Source of the DNA: an uncultured Verrucomicrobiales bacterium
GTDB lineage: Bacteria > Verrucomicrobiota > Verrucomicrobiia > Verrucomicrobiales > Akkermansiaceae
NCBI GenBank assembly: GCA_937916135.1
Contig: CALFTQ010000148.1
Location: 1-16,333, forward strand
Length of the DNA stretch: 16,333 nucleotides
Direction: 5' to 3'
Part shown: piece after piece, positions 1-7,343 of the stretch
Numbering within the stretch: position 1 is the stretch's first letter
Layout: every line of letters begins with the position of its first letter
Position numbers and translations under genes: made by a program
Notes under the pieces: model-generated
What the model was told of the DNA's origin: nothing
The model's database searches: none
Seen by the model: the letters and a program-made list of their open reading frames with translations, nothing else

Positions 1-842
1 ACGGCCAGGCTTTTCTTGGAACCGCAGAATACGATGGTGATGGAGTCTGCCCGGTTAAAGCCCAGAAGCTTGCTGCTGTACCAGGTGGCAGCAAAGGTAA
101 TAATGAGGATAATGATGCAGCACACAAGCAGCCCGCCCAGCTGGTGGGCCTGGAGCTTGTCCCAGTAGCCGCCGCTGGTGGCGTTGGAGAATGCGGTATA
201 CACTACCAGCCAGATGGTGCAGCGGTCATTCCAGCCGATGAGTGTCTTGTGCCCGAGCACCCACTTGCGCAGCAGGGGCTGGCAGAGTTGCCCGGCGATG
301 AAGGGCAGGAGGATCTGATAGCAGATTTTCAGCACGGTATCTACCCCCACCTGGGCACCGCTGGCCTCAGTGGCGAAAAGCAGGCTTACCAGAAAGGGCG
401 TGAGAAATACCCCCAGCAGGCTGGAGACGGACGCCGAGCACACCGCCGCCGGCACGTTGCCACCAGCTACAGCGGTGAAGGCAATGCTGCTTTGCACGGT
501 GGATGGCAGGCAGGCCACGTAGACAAGCCCCATGAACAAAGCCCCGCCCACCAGTGGTTCCAAAAGCGGACGCAGCAGGGGAATGAGCACCGGGAAGAAG
601 ATGAAGGTGAAGGCAAATACCATGCTCTGCAGACGCCAGTTGAGCAGCCCTTCCACCACGGATTTGCGGGAGAGCTTGACGCCGTACAGGAAGAACAGCA
701 GCACGATGGCTGCGTTCGTCAGCCAATCAAAGAAGACGGCACCTTGCCCGTGGCAGGGCACGATGATACCCAGAAGCAGCGCGATGAGGATGCCCGTGGT
801 GAAGACATCAAAATAGCTGAGTATCTTTCTGACTGCACCCAT
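1..842 (-). CDS. Bile acid:sodium symporter-like (SBF-like, YfeH type) membrane transporter, partial (C-terminus beyond left edge)
   Basis: Translating the minus strand from ATG at 842 gives an open frame of 280 residues that runs off the window edge. The protein is strongly hydrophobic, with about eight visible membrane segments (for example residues 15-30, 42-54, 73-91, 98-111, 138-158, 171-187, 207-220, 236-254). Two stretches typical of the SBF-like / YfeH branch of the bile acid:sodium symporter superfamily are seen: LPSTVQSSIAFT near residue 112 and FCGSKKSLA near residue 272. The family is usually about 320-340 residues, so roughly 40-60 are missing. It is an inner-membrane secondary transporter; its substrate is not known from sequence, and bile acid transport should not be assumed. 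The start lies 15 nt after the topB stop, so the two are probably co-transcribed. No clear Shine-Dalgarno is present. Family certain; substrate unknown. Confidence 0.85.
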   Translation of the reverse strand, partial: MGAVRKILSYFDVFTTGILIALLLGIIVPCHGQGAVFFDWLTNAAIVLLFFLYGVKLSRKSVVEGLLNWRLQSMVFAFTFIFFPVLIPLLRPLLEPLVGGALFMGLVYVACLPSTVQSSIAFTAVAGGNVPAAVCSASVSSLLGVFLTPFLVSLLFATEASGAQVGVDTVLKICYQILLPFIAGQLCQPLLRKWVLGHKTLIGWNDRCTIWLVVYTAFSNATSGGYWDKLQAHQLGGLLVCCIIILIITFAATWYSSKLLGFNRADSITIVFCGSKKSLA

Positions 843-857
843 GGCACCGGTCTCTGT

Positions 858-3722
858 TTACTTGCGGGGAGGGAACTCGTAAGAGACGCGCCCGCTGGTG
901 GCGTTGAACACGAGGTAGGCATCGAACTGCTTGCCGCTCTTGTGGCTGGTGAAGCCTTTGATGAGCTCTGTCTTGCCCTTGGTGAGCAGCTGCACCACAG
1001 TGGGGGCGTTCAGCTCGATATCACACATGGTGCGGGGGATTACCAGCGGTTTGCGAGTCTTGCCATAGACCAGACCGTCCACATGCCAGGCGCTTCCGGT
1101 TTCCACGAGATTGAATTCGCCCTTGCCTTTGACCTTGACCGGGCCGTGATTGGTGCCCTTGCTCAGGTCCTCAGCCGTGGCGGAGGCCGCGGTGAATTTC
1201 TTATCTGCCTTGTCCTTGCTGCCTTTCTGGCGTGGTTCGCGGGGCGGGAACTCGAAGCCTACATTGCCTTTTTTGGCATCAAGCACGAGGAAGGCATCGA
1301 ACGCGCGGTTGGTGCGCTGCGAGATGAAGCCGGAAAGCAGTTCGCTCTTGCCTTCTGTGAGCACCTGGCGCAGCACTTCCTCGCTGATTTCCTTGCCCAG
1401 AATGGTGCGGGACATGGTAAAGCCCTTGCGACCGCTGGCCTGAGTGAATTCCGGCACGCTCCACTGCTTGTCACTTACCTGCAATGCGAGCTCGCCCTGG
1501 CCTTTTACCAGGACGGTGCCTGCTGCTGTGGATGGAGCTTCTTCAGCCTTGGGATCCGTATTGCGGTCGGAGTCAAAGTAGAACTCGGCCTTCCATGTGC
1601 TGCGGGCGGTCTGGGGCTCCACCATGCGCAGGCCGGCCTTGAAAGGCTTGCCGAATTTCGAGCGGAAGCCTTCCATGACGGGCAGGGAACCGTTGCCGAT
1701 GAGTTCGCAGAGCTGCTCATCAGTGAGGGAGAGACCGGCATGAACGCGGCGGATGCGGAACTTGCAGTTGTTGCAGGAGATGGCATCCACACGGCTGCTG
1801 AGCCCCCTGGCTCCGCAGGCGGGGCAGGTGAGCTCCAGGTCGGGGTTCTTGCCGTTCTGCATATAATCGCGCACCGCCTCCACTATCTCCGTGGTATAGG
1901 TGCGGATGTCCTTCATGAAGGTGTCGCGGTTCAGGCGGCCGCCCTCCATCTGCTTGAGGCGGTATTCCCATTCGCCCGTGAGTTCCGGGCTGGAAAGGGT
2001 GCTCAGGCCGATTTTGCCCAGCAGGTCGATGAGATCCATGCCGCGGCGGGTGGCCATGAGTTCCTTGCCCTCGCGGGCTATGTATTCCTGCGTGATGAGG
2101 CCTTCGATAATGGCGGCGCGGGTGGCGGGGGTGCCGAGCCCGCGTTCCTTCATGGCATCGGCCAGGTCTTCATCTTCCACCAGCTTGCCGGCGGTTTCCA
2201 TGGCGGTGAGCAGGGTGGCTTCCGTGTAGGCTGCGGGGGCCTTGGTCTGGTCGGCCGTGGCTTCCACCTGGGTGGCGGTCACATTCTCACGTGCGGCTAC
2301 GGGGCAGAGCTCGTCCTTCTTGCGCTTGTCCGGGCCATAGAGCGCGCGCCAGCCGGGATTGAGCATCACGCGGCCATGAGTGTAGAAGTGGTCTTCTGCA
2401 CCGGGGCTGGTCACCACGGTGGTGCGCTCGGTGTCCTCGTATTCGGCATTGGGCATGAACACACCCAGGAAACGCTGCACCACCAGGGTGAAGATGCGGG
2501 CGGCATCTCCGGTGAGGTTCACGAACTTACCCGTGGGGATGATGGCGAAGTGGTCGCTTACCTTGGAGCTGTCGAACACGCGTTTGTTGGGGCGCACGCT
2601 GCTGTTTTCCAGAATGCCGGCGGCAAAGGATGCGAACTCCGGCATGTTGGCGGCAATGGCGCCTACCGTGCGGGTGGCCACCTTCAGGTAATCATTCGGC
2701 AGGAACTTGGAATCGGTACGCGGGTAGGTCAGGACCTTGTGCTTTTCGTAGCATTCCTGGGCGATCTGCAGGGTGCGGCGTGCGGAGAATCCGAAACGGT
2801 TGCTCGCTTCCTTCTGCAAGGAGGTGAGATCGAACAGCAGCGGAGCTGGCATGGAGACGGGTTTGCGAACCTCCTTCACGGTGCCGGGACGCCCCTGGCA
2901 GCGGGCCGCAATGGCTGCGGCCGTCCCGGAGTCCCAGAGGCGCTCCCTGGTTCGCTGGGGGGCTTTCTCGTTCTTTTTCCATGTGGGGTCAAACCAGCGG
3001 CCTTCATAGCTGCCGCCCCTGGCTGTGAACGTGGCGTGTACCTCGTAGTAGGTTTCAGGGGTGAAGGCCAGGATATCCTTCTGCCGGGCTGCGAGCAAGG
3101 CCAGGGTGGGTGTCTGCACGCGGCCGGTGGGGGTCACGTTGAAGCCGCCTACGCCGCTCTGCAAGGCTGTGAGCGCACGGGTGCTGTTCAGTCCCACGAG
3201 CCAGTCTGACTCGCTGCGGCACACGGCTGCATCTGCCAGGTTCAGCATTTCCTCATCAGTTTTGAGCGTATTCCAGGCTTCCAGGATGGAATCATCCGTC
3301 ATGCTCTGCATCCACAGGCGGCGGATGGGTTTCTTAATCTTGCCGAAGCGGATGATATTGCGGAAAATGAGTTCACCTTCGCGCCCGGCATCGCATGCGT
3401 TCACGATGGTGGTTACTTCCTTGCTTCGGGCCAGCTTCAGTACTTTGCGCAGGCGGTCAGCAGATTTATCAATGGGCTCCAGCTCCATGTTGCGGGGCAT
3501 TACCGGCAGATACTCCATTTTCCACGGCAGGCTTTTGCCGTCTTCTGTCTGCGGTTTCTTCTGCTCTACCAGGTGACCCACTGCCGAGGTGATGATGAGT
3601 GTCTCGTTCGAATAACTCTGGGTGGCGTCATCTTTCTTGAATTTACCCAGTTGCTTACCCAGCACTCGGGCCAGATCGGCGGCAACACTGGGTTTCTCGG
3701 CTATGATAAGAGTCTTGGACAT
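858..3722 (-). CDS. topB: DNA topoisomerase III (type IA), with C-terminal zinc ribbon and topoisomerase repeats
   Basis: 954-residue type IA topoisomerase, which relaxes and decatenates DNA by passing strands through a transient single-strand break. The N-terminal TOPRIM domain begins MSKTLIIAEKPSVAADLARV and holds the acidic metal-binding motif DAGREGE (residues 111-117). The active-site tyrosine is Tyr333 in LTYPRTDS. RGLGTPATRA (near 527-536) and LTGEWEYRL (581-589) are family core motifs. A four-cysteine zinc ribbon follows (C633, C636, C650, C653). The C-terminus carries about three repeats of the Toprim C-terminal repeat type (about 655-715, 760-828 and 885-953), the last two ending in the same F-E-F-P-P-R / Y-E-F-P-P-R pattern. 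This makes it much longer than E. coli TopB (about 650 residues). ATG at 3722 is chosen because it begins exactly at the TOPRIM beta strand. First gene of a probable unit with the downstream transporter. Confidence 0.97.
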   Translation of the reverse strand: MSKTLIIAEKPSVAADLARVLGKQLGKFKKDDATQSYSNETLIITSAVGHLVEQKKPQTEDGKSLPWKMEYLPVMPRNMELEPIDKSADRLRKVLKLARSKEVTTIVNACDAGREGELIFRNIIRFGKIKKPIRRLWMQSMTDDSILEAWNTLKTDEEMLNLADAAVCRSESDWLVGLNSTRALTALQSGVGGFNVTPTGRVQTPTLALLAARQKDILAFTPETYYEVHATFTARGGSYEGRWFDPTWKKNEKAPQRTRERLWDSGTAAAIAARCQGRPGTVKEVRKPVSMPAPLLFDLTSLQKEASNRFGFSARRTLQIAQECYEKHKVLTYPRTDSKFLPNDYLKVATRTVGAIAANMPEFASFAAGILENSSVRPNKRVFDSSKVSDHFAIIPTGKFVNLTGDAARIFTLVVQRFLGVFMPNAEYEDTERTTVVTSPGAEDHFYTHGRVMLNPGWRALYGPDKRKKDELCPVAARENVTATQVEATADQTKAPAAYTEATLLTAMETAGKLVEDEDLADAMKERGLGTPATRAAIIEGLITQEYIAREGKELMATRRGMDLIDLLGKIGLSTLSSPELTGEWEYRLKQMEGGRLNRDTFMKDIRTYTTEIVEAVRDYMQNGKNPDLELTCPACGARGLSSRVDAISCNNCKFRIRRVHAGLSLTDEQLCELIGNGSLPVMEGFRSKFGKPFKAGLRMVEPQTARSTWKAEFYFDSDRNTDPKAEEAPSTAAGTVLVKGQGELALQVSDKQWSVPEFTQASGRKGFTMSRTILGKEISEEVLRQVLTEGKSELLSGFISQRTNRAFDAFLVLDAKKGNVGFEFPPREPRQKGSKDKADKKFTAASATAEDLSKGTNHGPVKVKGKGEFNLVETGSAWHVDGLVYGKTRKPLVIPRTMCDIELNAPTVVQLLTKGKTELIKGFTSHKSGKQFDAYLVFNATSGRVSYEFPPRK

Positions 3723-3763
3723 GGCAGGAAAATCTTTGGCGCCCGTGGCGCTTCGCTGTTTCT

Positions 3764-3794
3764 ATTAGTGGCAGAGAAATGGGGTTTTTGTCAA
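3764..3794 (-). promoter_or_regulatory. Candidate sigma70-type promoter for topB
   Basis: On the minus strand a perfect -35 box TTGACA (3789-3794) is followed after 19 nt by ACTAAT (3764-3769), a weak -10. The overlapping alternative TAATAG (3762-3767) would need a 21-nt spacer. The implied leader is about 35 nt. The -35 is convincing; spacing and -10 are poor. Confidence 0.35.
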
Positions 3795-3816
3795 GTTAAA
3801 TCCGCGTCACATCTGT

Positions 3817-3856
3817 GAAAACTGAGGCGGGAGACTGCGCCTGCAGTCTCCCGCCT
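3817..3856 (-). terminator. Intrinsic terminator after the thioredoxin-like gene
   Basis: A perfect 14-bp inverted repeat (arms 3825-3838 and 3843-3856, arm AGGCGGGAGACTGC) with a 4-nt loop lies 29 nt after the stop of the thioredoxin-like gene. On the minus strand the stem is followed by CAGTTTTCAC, a short T run 3 nt from the stem. Stem strength is excellent; the T tract is modest, so termination efficiency is uncertain. Confidence 0.7.
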
Positions 3857-3885
3857 GGATGGAATCGGGTCAGGGGTGAAGTGGG

Positions 3886-4881
3886 TTAGTTATTAGCCTC
3901 CACTACTTTATGCCATTCAGTGGCGACCTCGGGGCCACCGCTGGTCACAACGGCACCGCTCTGGGTCACAATCCAGGCCTGGGGTGTGTCTCCAAACTCG
4001 CCGATACCGGGCAGATCCGCCACCTCCTTGCTTTCCTGGATACCCGGGAACTTGGCTTTCTGGCCTTTGAGGTACTTGGCAATGAGGGCCGGGGTTTTGG
4101 TATTGCTGATAAAGATGAGCTCAACCTTGGCTTTTTTCATGTCTTTATGCTCTTTTGCCAGACTTGCCACCACGTCATCGGGTGCGGAATGGAGCATCGG
4201 AGCATACAGGTAGATGTAAAAATCGGCCTTGGTGCTGGGTTTGCCATTGGTAAACTTCATCTTTTTGAGAGCCTTGCCGACACGCGGTTCGCCATCGTCG
4301 TCCAGAATGGCGTATTTGCCAATAGTTTTCTCCTTCCACCCGCGGATGATGGAGCCGTGACCGCTCTGGATGACAGTGCCATCGGCCTTCATGATAGTGG
4401 CATTGGGGATGCCGTTGGACGGGGGAAGCTCTGGAATGGAGGCCCCCTTCATGAGCCCCGGGAAGGTGGCACCATATTTTTCGAGGAAGCCTCTGGCTTT
4501 CTCTTCCGTCTGGTCGTGGCTCAGCAGGATGAGTTCGACCTTGCCGCTCCGCTTCATCTCCTCATAAGCCTTGGCAACAGCAGGCATCTCCATATTGCAG
4601 GGGCCGCACCAGGAGGCGGACTTGAGGAAAATGAAGTATTTTGCACTCAGATTGGGTGTGGTGTTGTTGAAGAAGGTGTTGCCCTTCAGTTTGGCTCCCA
4701 CTACGCTTTCGGTTGCGGGTTCTGCTTCCTCAGCATCCTTCTTTTTAGACTTTTTGCTTTTCTTTTTCTTTTTGCTTACCTGTTCGGCAGAATCGGAGTC
4801 ATCCGCATATGCTGTGGAGACGGGGAGCGCCCAGGCAAGAAGCCCGAACACCAGGGTGATGAGATGAAGACGGTATTTCAT
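3886..4881 (-). CDS. Secreted tandem thioredoxin-fold protein, one CxxC domain plus one redox-dead domain
   Basis: 331 residues from ATG at 4881. A signal peptide (residues 1-26, hydrophobic core LITLVFGLLAWALP, likely cut after AYA) predicts export. A lysine-rich low-complexity stretch follows (about 36-48). Domain 1 (about 60-185) is TlpA/ResA-like: SASWCGPC with C92 and C95, and a probable cis-proline P159 in NGIPNAT. Domain 2 (about 205-330) has the same layout (YIYLYAP, then KVELIFIS, then KFPGI, then P300 in DTPQAWIV), but the CxxC position reads LHSAPDD and has no cysteine. The first domain may act as a thiol-disulfide reductase or oxidase outside the cytoplasm; the second is probably structural or ligand-binding. 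An in-frame ATG at 4905 is rejected: it has no signal-peptide context and lies within the promoter. Family clear, partner unknown. Confidence 0.88.
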   Translation of the reverse strand: MKYRLHLITLVFGLLAWALPVSTAYADDSDSAEQVSKKKKKSKKSKKKDAEEAEPATESVVGAKLKGNTFFNNTTPNLSAKYFIFLKSASWCGPCNMEMPAVAKAYEEMKRSGKVELILLSHDQTEEKARGFLEKYGATFPGLMKGASIPELPPSNGIPNATIMKADGTVIQSGHGSIIRGWKEKTIGKYAILDDDGEPRVGKALKKMKFTNGKPSTKADFYIYLYAPMLHSAPDDVVASLAKEHKDMKKAKVELIFISNTKTPALIAKYLKGQKAKFPGIQESKEVADLPGIGEFGDTPQAWIVTQSGAVVTSGGPEVATEWHKVVEANN

Positions 4882-4895
4882 AATCGCTGAGCGTA

Positions 4896-4924
4896 ATGCT
4901 ATCATCGCGGATATGAAAAGTCAA
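4896..4924 (-). promoter_or_regulatory. Promoter for the thioredoxin-like gene, very short leader
   Basis: TTGACT (4919-4924), a 17-nt spacer and TAGCAT (4896-4901) on the minus strand, with an extended TGA before the -10. Expected transcription start is about 7 nt downstream, leaving only about 7-8 nt before ATG 4881. The -35 box lies 4 nt from the T tract of the gpmI terminator. This arrangement supports 4881, not 4905, as the start codon. Confidence 0.6.
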
Positions 4925-4928
4925 CGCG

Positions 4929-4961
4929 AAAAAAAGCCGCTTTCCCGTTCAGGAAAGCGAC
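4929..4961 (-). terminator. Rho-independent terminator of gpmI
   Basis: A 10-bp stem with one G-T wobble (minus-strand arms GTCGCTTTCC at 4952-4961 and GGAAAGCGGC at 4936-4945), a 6-nt loop and a run of seven T (4929-4935). It begins 29 nt after the gpmI stop codon. A classic intrinsic terminator. Confidence 0.9.
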
Positions 4962-4990
4962 TTTTGAAGACTAAGCCGGATACCTCAGTG

Positions 4991-6523
4991 TTACTTTACC
5001 AGGCTGTGGCCGGTCATTTCGGCGGGCTGCTCAATACCGAGAAGGTGCAGCAGCGTGGGAGAAATGTCGGCAAGGATACCATCACTCAGGGTGATGCGGT
5101 CCTGGTCGGGGCCGCAGTAGATGAGATCCACCAGGTTTGTGGTATGGGCGGTGTTGGGGGAACCGTCCGGGTTGAGCATATTCTCGCAGTTGCCATGGTC
5201 AGCGCAGATAAGGCAGCAGCCGCCCAGCTCCAGAATCCTGGTCACGCTCTTTTCCAGGGCTGCATCTACGGCTTCACAGGCAGCTATACCGGCTTCGAGA
5301 TAGCCGGTGTGGCCCACCATATCCGGGTTGGCGAAGTTCATGATGGCGATATCGTAATTGCCGATGGCTTCCACGAACTTATCGGCCACTTCGCCCACGC
5401 TCATCTGGGGCTTCTGGTCATAGGTGGCCACTTCGCGGGGGGAGGGCACCAGAATACGATCCTCTCCCTCGAACTGGGTTTCCACGCCGCCGTTGAAGAA
5501 GAAGGTCACGTGGGCATATTTCTCGGTCTCGGCAATGCGGAGCTGCTTCAGCCCGGCCTTGGCAATAACCTCGCCCAGAATGTTGGAGAGCTGCTCCTGC
5601 TCGAATACAATCGGAGTCGGGTAGCAGGCTTCGTATTCGGACATGGTCACATAGTGCACCTTGGGCTGCACCGTGCGGTCGAACCCATCGAAGTCCTCGT
5701 AGATGAAGGCGCGGGAAAGCTCGCGGGCGCGGTCGGCGCGGAAGTTGAAGAAGTAGACCACATCGCCATCGCGCACGCGCTGCTGGTCAGCTTCCACGAA
5801 CACGGCAGGCTTCATGAATTCATCCGTCACGCCGTCCTCATAGCTCTTGCGGGCATAGTCCGCAGGGGAGCAGGTGCAGGCCTCGCCCTTGCCCAGCACG
5901 ATGGCATCCCAGCCGATCTGCACGCGGTCCCAGCGCTTGTCGCGGTCCATGGCGAAGAAGCGGCCCACCACGGTGGCAATCTTTGCGCCGTAGGGAGCCA
6001 CGGCATCCTGGAGCTGCTGGAGGAAACCGGCACCGCTCTTCGGGTCGGTGTCGCGGCCATCCATAATGGCGTGGATGAAGATATCCTTCACGCCGGCTTC
6101 TGCGGCAATCTTCACCAGACCGATGAGGTGGTCGATGTGGGAGTGCACACCACCGTCGGAAACGAGCCCCATGAGGTGCAGACGGCTGCCGGCGGCCTTG
6201 GCGTATGCATCCACGATGACGGGATTCTTAGCCAGGGAACCATCGTTGATAGCGTTGGTGATGCGGCAGAGATCCTGGAACACCACGCGGCCAGCGCCCA
6301 GATTCAGGTGCCCCACCTCGGAGTTACCCATCTGCCCATCGGGCAGACCCACATCCTGACCGGAGGCACCCAGCATCATGTGCGGGCAGGTGGCCAGCAG
6401 TTTGTCGGTGAAAGGAGTCTTGGCGAGAACGGTAGCATCGCCGGTCTGATTGGCGGCTTCCGGGCCCTGCGGGTTGCGGCCCCAGCCGTCGCGGATGATA
6501 AGTACTACGGGTTTATTTGCCAT
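4991..6523 (-). CDS. gpmI: 2,3-bisphosphoglycerate-independent phosphoglycerate mutase
   Basis: 510 residues, the usual length for the family. The enzyme interconverts 3- and 2-phosphoglycerate in glycolysis and gluconeogenesis in the cytoplasm, using two metal ions (usually Mn) and a phosphoserine intermediate. Visible active-site elements: D12 in IIRDGWG; the nucleophile S68 in MGNSEVGHLNLG; substrate-binding HAIMDGRDTDP (151-161) and RADRARE (262-268); and metal ligands in NPDMVGHTG (D401, H405), ADHGN (D442, H443) and TAH (H460). The protein ends with the typical MTGHSLV. ATG at 6523 is the natural start. It is a single-gene unit, bounded by its own promoter and a strong terminator, and is divergent from the lipoprotein gene. 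Confidence 0.98.
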   Translation of the reverse strand: MANKPVVLIIRDGWGRNPQGPEAANQTGDATVLAKTPFTDKLLATCPHMMLGASGQDVGLPDGQMGNSEVGHLNLGAGRVVFQDLCRITNAINDGSLAKNPVIVDAYAKAAGSRLHLMGLVSDGGVHSHIDHLIGLVKIAAEAGVKDIFIHAIMDGRDTDPKSGAGFLQQLQDAVAPYGAKIATVVGRFFAMDRDKRWDRVQIGWDAIVLGKGEACTCSPADYARKSYEDGVTDEFMKPAVFVEADQQRVRDGDVVYFFNFRADRARELSRAFIYEDFDGFDRTVQPKVHYVTMSEYEACYPTPIVFEQEQLSNILGEVIAKAGLKQLRIAETEKYAHVTFFFNGGVETQFEGEDRILVPSPREVATYDQKPQMSVGEVADKFVEAIGNYDIAIMNFANPDMVGHTGYLEAGIAACEAVDAALEKSVTRILELGGCCLICADHGNCENMLNPDGSPNTAHTTNLVDLIYCGPDQDRITLSDGILADISPTLLHLLGIEQPAEMTGHSLVK

Positions 6524-6529
6524 GCGGCT

Positions 6530-6558
6530 ATTTTAGCAGCTTTCTAATCAGATGTGAA
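6530..6558 (-). promoter_or_regulatory. gpmI promoter, apparently leaderless
   Basis: Minus-strand TTCACA (6553-6558, 5 of 6 matches to TTGACA), a 17-nt spacer and TAAAAT (6530-6535, 5 of 6 matches to TATAAT). Only six bases (AGCCGC) separate the -10 from ATG 6523, so the expected transcription start falls on the A of the start codon. No ribosome binding site can fit. Confidence 0.7.
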
Positions 6559-6884
6559 GTCAATATCTTGTCCGGGGGCGAAATTCTCTCGTTATTGCCG
6601 GAACAATCAGGCAGCATTCATCCAAACTCCATCACGCATGGCCCAAAACTCACACGTGTCCCAAAGTTTGAGTACGGAGCTCGATAAATTGGACTTTGGC
6701 GTTGTCGGGGCACGGGACTTCAGTCCCGAAATCACGGTGCTTCCAATCGGGACTGAAGTCCCGTGCCCCGACAGAGTTCCCCCACAAATTCTGATTTATC
6801 GAGCAGGGGGCTTCTTCATTTCAATTGCTTACAGAACCTTAGGGGCTCACGTGGCGCGGTGGTGTATTCCGCAGGTTTCCGGGC
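6559..6884. other. Non-coding divergent intergenic region
   Basis: No convincing gene is present between the gpmI and lipoprotein promoters. An open frame from GTG 6554 to 6907 runs straight through a long perfect inverted repeat, resembles no protein family and is judged spurious. The region holds the nested inverted repeat described separately. A small additional inverted pair, CCAAAGT (6661-6667) with ACTTTGG (6693-6699), overlaps its left side. Confidence 0.6.
6679..6804. repeat. Nested inverted repeat (REP/BIME-like or MITE-like element)
   Basis: The outer arms GCTCGATAAAT (6679-6689) and its exact complement (6794-6804) enclose a perfect 27-bp inverted repeat (6703-6729 and 6747-6773) with a 17-nt loop. 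Each inner arm also contains its own hairpin, CGGGACT-2 nt-AGTCCCG (6713-6728 and 6748-6763). Such a pair of small palindromes in opposite orientation is the layout of paired REP units; the outer arms could be short terminal repeats. No transposase is in the window, and copy number elsewhere cannot be seen. Confidence 0.75.
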
Positions 6885-6913
6885 TTGATTCGGTAGCAGA
6901 TATATGATACGCT
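6885..6913 (+). promoter_or_regulatory. Candidate promoter for the lipoprotein gene
   Basis: TTGATT (6885-6890), a 17-nt spacer and TACGCT (6908-6913), preceded by an extended TGA. This is the same geometry as the promoter of the thioredoxin-like gene. Expected transcription start is near 6920, about 7 nt before ATG 6927. The -10 is weak. Confidence 0.4.
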
Positions 6914-6926
6914 GATGCCGGTAGAT

Positions 6927-7334
6927 ATGAAGAAGATATTGGCATCATTAATGTTGGGTTCTCTGTTGACATCGTGTGGTGTGTTTTCATCGGATCCGAT
7001 GGCAACGCCAGCTCCTCCTGAGATACAGCAGGCCCTGGTATTGGAGCATGAAGCAACCATCAGACGCACGCAGACCGATTTTCCCAAGGCTTTGAAGGGA
7101 GGCCCCGGTTTCACCCGCGACACAGCCTGGCAAGTCCTGATAAAGGATCGATTTGCCGTGTCGATTCAATACCTGGTGCTGGGGCGCCTGGGGCTCGGCG
7201 AACACCAACTGCAGACCCTGGTCGTGGAGAACGGTCGCTGCTACGATATGCACATCATTGAGGTAGAACACGGCGGTAAACATTACGCGGTCGAACAGTG
7301 GTTTGATATCACGCCTTATTTCAATGCTCATTAA
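6927..7334 (+). CDS. Small predicted lipoprotein of unknown function
   Basis: 135 residues from ATG 6927. The N-terminus MKKILASLMLGSLLTSC is a textbook lipoprotein signal: two lysines, a hydrophobic core and lipobox LTSC with C17 as the lipidated residue. Mature residue +2 is Gly. The mature part is a small mixed domain with VLIKDRFAVSIQYLVLG, then VENGRCYDMHIIEV and HYAVEQWFDITPYF; I do not recognise the family. An ATG at 6915 adds only MPVD and is rejected because it lies at the predicted promoter. The next gene starts 9 nt after the stop, so the two probably form an operon of envelope proteins. Confidence 0.75.
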   Translation: MKKILASLMLGSLLTSCGVFSSDPMATPAPPEIQQALVLEHEATIRRTQTDFPKALKGGPGFTRDTAWQVLIKDRFAVSIQYLVLGRLGLGEHQLQTLVVENGRCYDMHIIEVEHGGKHYAVEQWFDITPYFNAH

Positions 7335-7343
7335 TGCCTGACC

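Noticed and set aside
144..3209. A 1021-codon plus-strand open frame opposite topB and the transporter
   Set aside because: It lies antisense to two clearly conserved genes. Its composition (Ala/Gly/His/Glu-rich, no domain) is that of the reverse complement of coding sequence; long antisense frames are expected when the sense gene avoids certain codons.
3910..4890. A 326-codon plus-strand open frame opposite the thioredoxin-like gene
   Set aside because: Antisense shadow; its Phe/Leu-rich stretch is just the complement of the lysine-rich tract.
4913..6547. A 544-codon plus-strand open frame opposite gpmI
   Set aside because: Shadow of gpmI: it covers the whole gene antisense, runs through the gpmI terminator and promoter, and shows no recognisable domain.
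6554..6907. A 117-codon plus-strand open frame in the intergenic region
   Set aside because: Starts with GTG inside the gpmI promoter, passes through the perfect inverted repeat and has no protein-like pattern.
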